A DNA stretch of 64,000 nt. Source: Siphonodentalium dalli (Eukaryota; Mollusca; Scaphopoda; Gadilida; Siphonodentaliidae). The position numbers and the translations under genes are program-made. Positions 58,123-64,000 of the stretch are shown here, piece by piece (the stretch's first letter is position 1; every line of letters starts with the position of its first letter). The stretch covers positions 78,905,980 to 78,969,979 of the forward strand of contig CP136063.1 of assembly GCA_032622095.1 (NCBI GenBank). Reading direction: 5' to 3'. Below the pieces are notes generated by a model. The model was not told where the DNA came from. It did not search any database and saw only the letters and a program-made list of their open reading frames with translations.

Positions 58123-58432
58123 TAGCTAGACAAAATTTGACATGTCTGACAAATAATCGTCATCGCGACTGAGATTAGATTCGGCAGATGGCTCATTGAC
58201 TTCCGGGTAACGCATTTAATATTTATCAACCATCACCATGCTTGTTTAGCGGGAAGCTGCGGGATATCAGCGAAACTTTATCTGTTTAATTATTCGGATA
58301 TCACTAGAATTTGATGAATATACACAATGACAGGTAGTACTTCCCCTTCATGCTGCTTTTGTTTCTATAGCTACGACTGTTCTGTCTTAGTCAACTTAGT
58401 GGATTTCCAATAAACTAACAAAATTCCGGAAT

Positions 58433-58590
58433 GCCAGTGCATTCTTTTATACAATGTATATGCGAGTTTTCCCATAGGGAGCCTCACATGTATAAGAGAA
58501 TTCTCTGGTTTACTAGGCGGTGGTAAATATTGTTAGGCCAATGTATTCTCGCATATATGCTAGGCTCCCTATATATGTGGGAGAGAATAT
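58433..58590. mobile_element. Hairpin MITE pair, diverged
   Basis: Two family hairpins (58433-58507, 58536-58590) with the spacer GGTAAATATTGTTAGGCCA seen in 2080-2341. No termini recognised, so this copy is degraded. Confidence 0.65.
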
Positions 58591-58678
58591 AATCGGTGTT
58601 TAAATCCATACCGTAATCAAACCAAAAATGTTAGTAAAAATCGGTAGGCCTATATAAAATACTATCAGGTGCCTATAT

Positions 58679-59275
58679 CATCATCATCATCATCATCAAT
58701 TTCGTGTCTTTCGATTTGTTCCTTAAACTCGTCTAACGTGTTTGCTTCAACAACATGATCTGGAAGATTGTTCTACGACGACACAATCCTTTGTGTAAAG
58801 AAGAAATTACGCACATCTTTATTTGTTGTTTTTTTCTGTAACTTCAGTTTGTGTCTTCGTGTTCTGTGGTATTTGTTGATACTATAGTATCCATGCATCA
58901 GTTTAAACACATTTATGAGATCTCCTCATTTACGGCTATATTTGAATGACATAAGACACGATTAATTTGAAGAGTATTTCCTTATATATAAGGTAATGTC
59001 CAAAATTTAGAAATAATCTTTGTAGCCCTCCTTTAAACTGACTCTATAGCTCTAGAGTGTTTAGTAAGTATACACTACTCGCGCTCTTCCCACATTCTAT
59101 AATACGCCAGATCATTGTCCGTATTAGCGTTGATATAATATATTTCTCCTTGTATTCGAAAGATCGTTTGATGACATAAAGTATTTTGTTTGCTTTCATC
59201 ACCATTTCGGTGACATGTTTGTTGAAATTCAGTTGGTTATCAGTAAACACCCCTCCAATGCCCAATAATCGTGAT
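58679..59275 (-). pseudogene. LINE reverse transcriptase remnant (L2/CR1-like)
   Basis: Minus-strand frame 59265-59044 reads GGVFTDNQLNFNKHVTEM, then VMKANKILYVIKRSFEYKEK, then TLIRTMIWRIIECG, the thumb region typical of non-LTR polymerases (conserved as D-L-F-H...KAN-L--IKRSF...). Further downstream, with stops and shifts, are RRATKIISKF and RKKQQIKMCV-like and HKGLCRRRTIFQIMLLKQT, matching the usual C-terminus. It ends in a (CAT)n tract at 58679-58698, i.e. an ATG-repeat tail on the element strand. Heavily decayed, 3' end only. Confidence 0.7.
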
Positions 59276-59636
59276 GGCCTAACACTAGTGATGGGTAGGG
59301 ATTTAGGCTGAAATTAATAATAGTGATCGTCGGCAATTTTGTCCAAAATTAATCGTGCTGACACTGTCTATTATTAGGCACACGAGAGAACACAATACTA
59401 TCGCGTCTAATCAATCCCATGTGGAGATACTATATATTAACTTAGAAAATCAATGCGAATTGCGGGGAGAAAGAGTCTAGACATGCGGACATGGCGTGAC
59501 AGTGTGACCGCTCTTTATTTGGTATATTGTCTTGTTAATCTGTTATTCACGAACATAGAATAACACAGATTCGATCACACCCCATGCAGTTACCAAGCAC
59601 GTGTTCGAATATATACGTCATGAATTGGTGTCACAC
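59276..59636. other. Gene-free stretch
   Basis: No supported feature; one CCGCTCTTTATTTGG at 59510 resembles the AACGCTCTTTATT motif. Confidence 0.35.
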
Positions 59637-60062
59637 ACTCTTAAAACAATAGGTACTCTGGAGTACCTACATAGGTACTAAGCATTGTCCCAAGGGGAGT
59701 ACCTAATTGTTGGTACTCTATAGTACCTACTAAATATTTAGGTTCTCTGGAGTACCTATATATTTAGGTTATCTGGAGTACCTATATATTTAGGTTATCT
59801 GGAGTACCTATATTTAGGTTCTCTGGAGTACCTATCCGGGCATTATGCATATAATACCCACCCCGTCTTTATATCATCGATGCCATGACGGATGCCGTGC
59901 CAAGAAATACACGCTTTATTGACACGCCCATTATATTATCTGAAGTACCAAATATAAAGACAGGTACTCCGAAGTATGTAGGTACTATGCATAGTACCTA
60001 GCAATTTGGTACTTCAGAGAACCAAACATATAGGTACTATGTGGAGAACCTGCCCAGATACC
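59637..60062. repeat. Palindromic GGTACTCTGGAGTACC repeats
   Basis: GGTACTCTGGAGTACCTA and variants (GGTTATCTGGAGTACC, GGTACTATGCATAGTACC, GGTACTCCGAAGTA) recur about ten times; 59735-59830 has four units of about 30 bp. The unit itself is palindromic. The middle (59840-59935) is unrelated. Probably the two ends of one small element. Confidence 0.75.
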
Positions 60063-60394
60063 AAGCCGACGGCAAATTTAACAATGAATGTGGCATGTTA
60101 GATTCCAAATGATGCTACGGTGTTTAAACATCGAATTAAGTACAAAATCACGACCGATGTTCTTTGAGATCATGTTATCAGTTACATCGACTCCCTTGCA
60201 TAGTGAAAAATGAAATAATCCAAATTATACATGTATTACTTTTATTAGTATAGAACGTTGATCGTTTTTTTGTACTTAATTCGATTTTAATATCTCGATT
60301 TCATGATTTCCCTTAACCGTTCCCTGCATGTGGAATAAAATTTGTCTGAATGGCTAAAATAATCGGCCAAATTTGTGTGCAATAATATTAAAGT

Positions 60395-61690
60395 AAACAT
60401 TATAAATAAAGCATCTTAAACAGGTCAGGGTGGAACACCAATCGACCTATAATAGCCCGATAAATAACCTACCTTGCGATAAATCGCAAACATCGAATCG
60501 CAAACTACTTTGCAATACATATATGCGATTTAGTGCGAAGGTTTTCGATTGATCACAAAGGTTTGTGATTAATCGCAATGGTTTGTGATTTATCGCAAAG
60601 ATATATTTTCATGTATTGGCACTAATGGGCCTCAACCGTATAAATATAGATATAAATCTTACATTTTCAACAGGTCTGAGTGAACCACCAATCGATCTAT
60701 AATAGCACGGTTGGGCTAAAATAGATCGATCGCTCTTTCACAGCCAGCATGCATATGATATAAGAGGAGCAAACATTTACGATAAATCACACGACAACTT
60801 TGCGAAAAATCATAAACACCTTTGCGATAACTCGCAAACATTTAGATAAATCTCAAACATCTTTACGATAACTCTCAGACTACGAAGTAGGTGATTATAT
60901 TTTGCGATTTATCGCAAAGATGTTTGAGATTTGTCGCAAAGGTTTTTTAGCGCTAATGGGCTTCTGTGAACATTAAAAATCAGACATCTTAAACAGGTCT
61001 GGGTCAGGATTTCCCTGACCTGTTGTTTGCACGTGGTGTAAAATTTGTCTGATTGTCTGAAATAATTGTCAAAATTTCTAAATTTGTGTGTAATTAAAGT
61101 AAACATTATAAATCAGACATCTTAAACAGGTCTGAGTGAACAACCTATATATCAATCAATAATGGCACGGTCGGGCTAAAATAATCCGATCGGTCATTCA
61201 CAACCAGCATGCATGCGTGATGAGGTGAGCAAACAGCGATAAATCACAAAACAACTTTGCGAAAAATCACAAACACCTTTGCGATAACTCGCAAACTTTT
61301 GCAATAAATCTCAAACATCTTTACGATAACTCTCAGACTACGTACTGGGTGATTATATTTTGCGATTTATCGCAAAGATGTTTTAGATTTGTTGCAAAGG
61401 TTTTTTGGTGCTAATGAGCTTCTGTGTAAACATTATAATCAGACATCTTGAAAACAGGTCTGAGTGAACAACCTATCAATCTATAATTACCGGGTTGGGC
61501 CAAAATGGACCGATTGGTCTTTCACATCCAGCATGCATATGGGATAAGGGGAGCAAACCTTTGTGGTAAATCCCAAATAAATCACAAACATCTTTGCGAT
61601 AACTCGCAAACCTTTCCAATAAATCTCAAACATCTTTACGATAAATCGCAAACTGAGAATATTCAAAATAAACATATGTAAATATTCAAA
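60395..61690. repeat. TTTGCGATAAATCGCAAA repeat block, about four irregular copies
   Basis: ACAGGTCTGAGTGAAC-ACC starts modules near 60420, 60669, 61124 and 61454. Each is followed by CAGCATGCAT, then inverted runs of TTTGCGATAA(A/C)TCGCAAAC and TTTGCGATTTATCGCAAAG. The TTTGCGAT / ATCGCAAA words occur more than twenty times, forming local palindromes. Confidence 0.82.
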
Positions 61691-62195
61691 CAAACATAAT
61701 TTCAATAGTCAAGAAATTTAGAGTTCCCTCTCTTACAACAGTGAGCTATGTGCCAGGAAGACCGATCTATTTAGCTCGATCAGGATATTATAGTTAATCT
61801 GTGGTTCACTCAGACCTTTCTTTATACCATAATAAATATCGCGTAAATAGTATGTAATTGTCATAGTTCCTAAGCCAAAGTCTGTTCCAGAACCTGTTGC
61901 AAAGTGTGTACCGGTACATGTAAAAAGCGTGCGATAAGCAAAATACTCCACAATGGTGAGACCACACTAATGAACTTTGGTTAATTAAAACTGGCACGAT
62001 GTTGTTTGCAAAATAGCGCTTACTAGTCCTCGCCACAAGATTTTGGTGTTGAATGGGTCACCAGAATCAATATCCCCTGCGAACCATGCTAACATATTTC
62101 CGTGTAGATGTAAGTTTGTTTGAATAATGAGACTGTCGATAATATAGTTATTAACTACAAAACACATAATTGTTCTCCTCATAGTCATACCTGAA
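61691..62195. other. Gene-free stretch
   Basis: Overlapping minus frames of up to 76 codons without recognisable motifs. Confidence 0.35.
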
Positions 62196-62487
62196 ACAAT
62201 TTTAATTTAACCCATACAGAGCCCCATACAAACATGAGCAGACGACACTCTTCAATATGCTTCTATATATGTGTGGGGCTCCCTGCAGGGTAATGGATGT
62301 TTTTTATTTTATGTCCTAAAAATTGTAAGAAACATTTATTTAAAAAAAATGATAAAATATTGTTAGGCCAATGCATTCTCTTATATATGCGAGGCGATCT
62401 ATGGTCGACTCGCATATATACGAGAATGCATTGGCACAGGGTAAAAAAATCCCGACTTACGACTGGATTTGACATGGCGGGTCACAT
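62196..62487. mobile_element. Palindromic MITE, right half only (copy 2)
   Basis: Matches about 16110-16407 with only a few percent differences, including GACAAACATGAG-type, TGTGTGGGGCTCCCTGCAGG, the hairpin at 62367-62434 and the terminus TTACGACTGGATTTG, GGCGGGTCACA. The left arm and hairpin are missing, so it is a truncated copy. Confidence 0.85.
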
Positions 62488-62881
62488 ATATGAACTTAAT
62501 GTTGTTGAAGAAGTGTTGGCTGCGGAAAATTAATTTAACCCTTTCTATACTAAATACTCATTGACTAGTAGTTCCCTCATGTAATGTTTCAACCAAATTT
62601 CAACAATTTGGAGTTTTAAAAGCTGCGTACTTGGATTTTAATTTAAAGATGGTCTACCATCAAGTTATATATAGTTTCCTGGGTATAAAATAATATGAAT
62701 TGATGACCCTGTCCGGAAACGCTTCTATCATTTAACAAGCGGGAGAACTCAGTCTCCATGATCATCACATGAACGCTTCGTGAACGTCTGTTCTAAAAAA
62801 TAAGAATGAACAATTGTCCCAATTGATATAAGAAAATATTATTTTAAATTATTATTTTATTTTGCGGTAGTATAATTCGAA

Positions 62882-62952
62882 ATGGCTATACAGGGCGTAT
62901 TTTGCTACGCACTAGCGGTGCTCTTGTTTGGAAATACAGGCGCTGATCCAAG
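62882..62952 (+). CDS. Possible signal-peptide first exon
   Basis: ATGGCTATACAGGGCGTA opens a short frame whose peptide MAIQGVFCYALAVLLFGN continues TGADP. A short N-region, a hydrophobic core and small residues before a polar stretch make it look like a secretory signal with cleavage after NTGA. The frame stops 9 bases later (TTT TAA) unless the AAG/GTTTTAAG junction is a splice donor, which is a poor match to GTRAGT. Could be the first exon of a secreted protein extending past the window, or chance. Confidence 0.25.
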
Positions 62953-62959
62953 GTTTTAA

Positions 62960-63932
62960 GTTTCGACACCATTTTGGTCCTAGCGCGATATTCCATAGGC
63001 ATATACTCAATGGCCGCATGGCAGATAGATGGAGGTGGGCTTAGGAGGGGGTGTCATATGATTGGGCTTGGGAAGGACGTGTCCCCATATGGATAGTGAG
63101 GGGTCTGGGTTACTCTCAATTCAATAGATCCGAACATCATTTCTGTGACATTTATTATCTATTATTATTGTTTTAATTATGTCATAATATTATACTCAAG
63201 TTGTATAAGTGAGTTGTTTGCTTTCCCGAACCTTCGTTCCCAAAAACACCGAAATTAGGTGAGTTATCAACCGCTTTCAATGTATCGTTTGACAATGGTA
63301 CTATACAAAATAAAAATTAACTTCACAGTTAAGTTGGTAATATTAAGGAGTATATATACATATGGCACAAATTTCCTATAAACAATAACAACTCACATAT
63401 CATATTACAAACTGTCACTGAATGATTACTATATGGAACCCACATGTAATGTTTAATCAATAGATTCACATAAATGTATATGTAAATTGGTTCACGCTGG
63501 CAGAACTGGAAGACAAAACTAATTAACAATGGCAGTGTTTCATTTACTTTGTTTTATGTCATAGTTCTTGATTGTTTTACATATATGTGGGCCATTATTT
63601 CTAGTATATAAGCATGTGAAAGGAGACAAAATTGTCATTTAAAAACCAAAGAGATATCAATATAATTATCAGTTATTCCATTGATAATACCACTTGGGTT
63701 TCTGTGTGCCGTTACCTCATAAATCAATAATACCGACATGCCAACAAAATTCTTCGGAAATTCCAACGGATATTTACAAAAATAATGCTCGGCTAGTATT
63801 TACTGTTATATATAGCTACGATGCCACTGATCATTTTGACTTCCAATTCTATTTGTGACTGTTTTCCCAAGTATAGTTGATGTACAAAATCATGACAAAT
63901 TCCAAATATTACTGTTTGATTATACTTAATTT
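62960..63932. other. Gene-free stretch
   Basis: No supported gene or repeat. Confidence 0.35.
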
Positions 63933-63951
63933 TGGCGCCCAAACTCAGGGC
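63933..63951 (+). other. Possible tRNA-Lys primer-binding-like site
   Basis: TGGCGCCCAAACTCAGGGC begins with the ten bases expected for a lysine-tRNA primer-binding site of an LTR retroelement. No LTR end (CA) is evident immediately upstream, and the window stops 49 bases later. Very tentative. Confidence 0.15.
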
Positions 63952-64000
63952 ACCCAAACCTGTTGTAACGGGTCGGGAAATGCCCTAGATCTGTGCCTGA

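Noticed and set aside
2131-62434. Hairpin repeats as a CRISPR array
   Set aside because: The copies are dispersed across loci within eukaryotic mobile elements, not regularly spaced with unique spacers.
63870-64000. 5' LTR plus primer-binding site of an LTR retrotransposon
   Set aside because: Only a ten-base primer-site match is visible; no LTR end or second LTR within the window. Kept only as a very low-confidence site.

Overview
This is a gene-poor, repeat-dense, AT-rich piece of an animal nuclear genome. No bacterial operon structure, rRNA or ordinary tRNA is visible. Very frequent ACATGTACATGTA and ACCGGTA strings, many miniature inverted-repeat elements, Helitron ends, two LINE fragments and long satellites fit a marine invertebrate (a mollusc or other lophotrochozoan, or a non-vertebrate deuterostome). 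The sequence alone does not settle which.

Genes. The best coding evidence is a spliced exon on the + strand at 15162-15366. It encodes extracellular loop 2 and membrane segment 5 of a GnRH/AKH/corazonin-type peptide receptor. A phase-compatible candidate next exon lies at 16600-16737 (intracellular loop 3). On the - strand, three short open exons with splice-like borders (25920-25989, 24070-24210, 3844-3910) have compatible phases and may be the 3' part of one unrecognised gene; the receptor exons would then lie inside its large intron. A possible signal-peptide first exon is at 62882. Most other long open frames lie inside repeats.

Layout. 0-3 kb: foldback elements and a piggyBac-like MITE. 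3-4 kb: candidate last exon. 4-8 kb: foldback, a hAT-like element with a perfect 8-bp target duplication, its inverted relative, and G/C homopolymers. 8.4-9.4 kb: two head-to-head foldbacks. 10.7-14.1 kb: satellite with a 383-bp unit. 15-17 kb: receptor exons with a palindromic MITE in the intron. 18.2-19.5 kb: two abutting Helitron-like segments. 19.6-21.7 kb: 52-bp minisatellite with higher-order structure. 22.7-23.1 kb: MITE. 24.3-25.6 kb: modules sharing an AACGCTCTTTATT motif. 32.1 kb: tRNA-like SINE head. 33.3-34.9 kb: 5'-truncated LINE with target duplication. 37.0, 39.1 and 53.5 kb: three TTAA-flanked MITEs. 39.8-40.0 kb: four-module palindrome. 40.5-42.8 kb: 174-bp satellite. 43.1-43.8 kb: inverted minisatellite, with a relative at 56.8-57.2 kb. 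46.1-47.4 kb: tandem segmental duplication. 48.0 and 51.8 kb: TWA-flanked MITEs. 54.1-56.8 kb: 45-bp minisatellite. 57.8-64 kb: more MITEs, a second LINE fragment and motif arrays.

The most unusual recurring signal is a near-perfect hairpin (about 21-bp stem beginning GCATTCTCTTATATATGCGA). It appears nine times at six loci, usually as pairs within larger elements. No complete autonomous transposase or reverse transcriptase is visible, so the mobile elements here look non-autonomous or dead.
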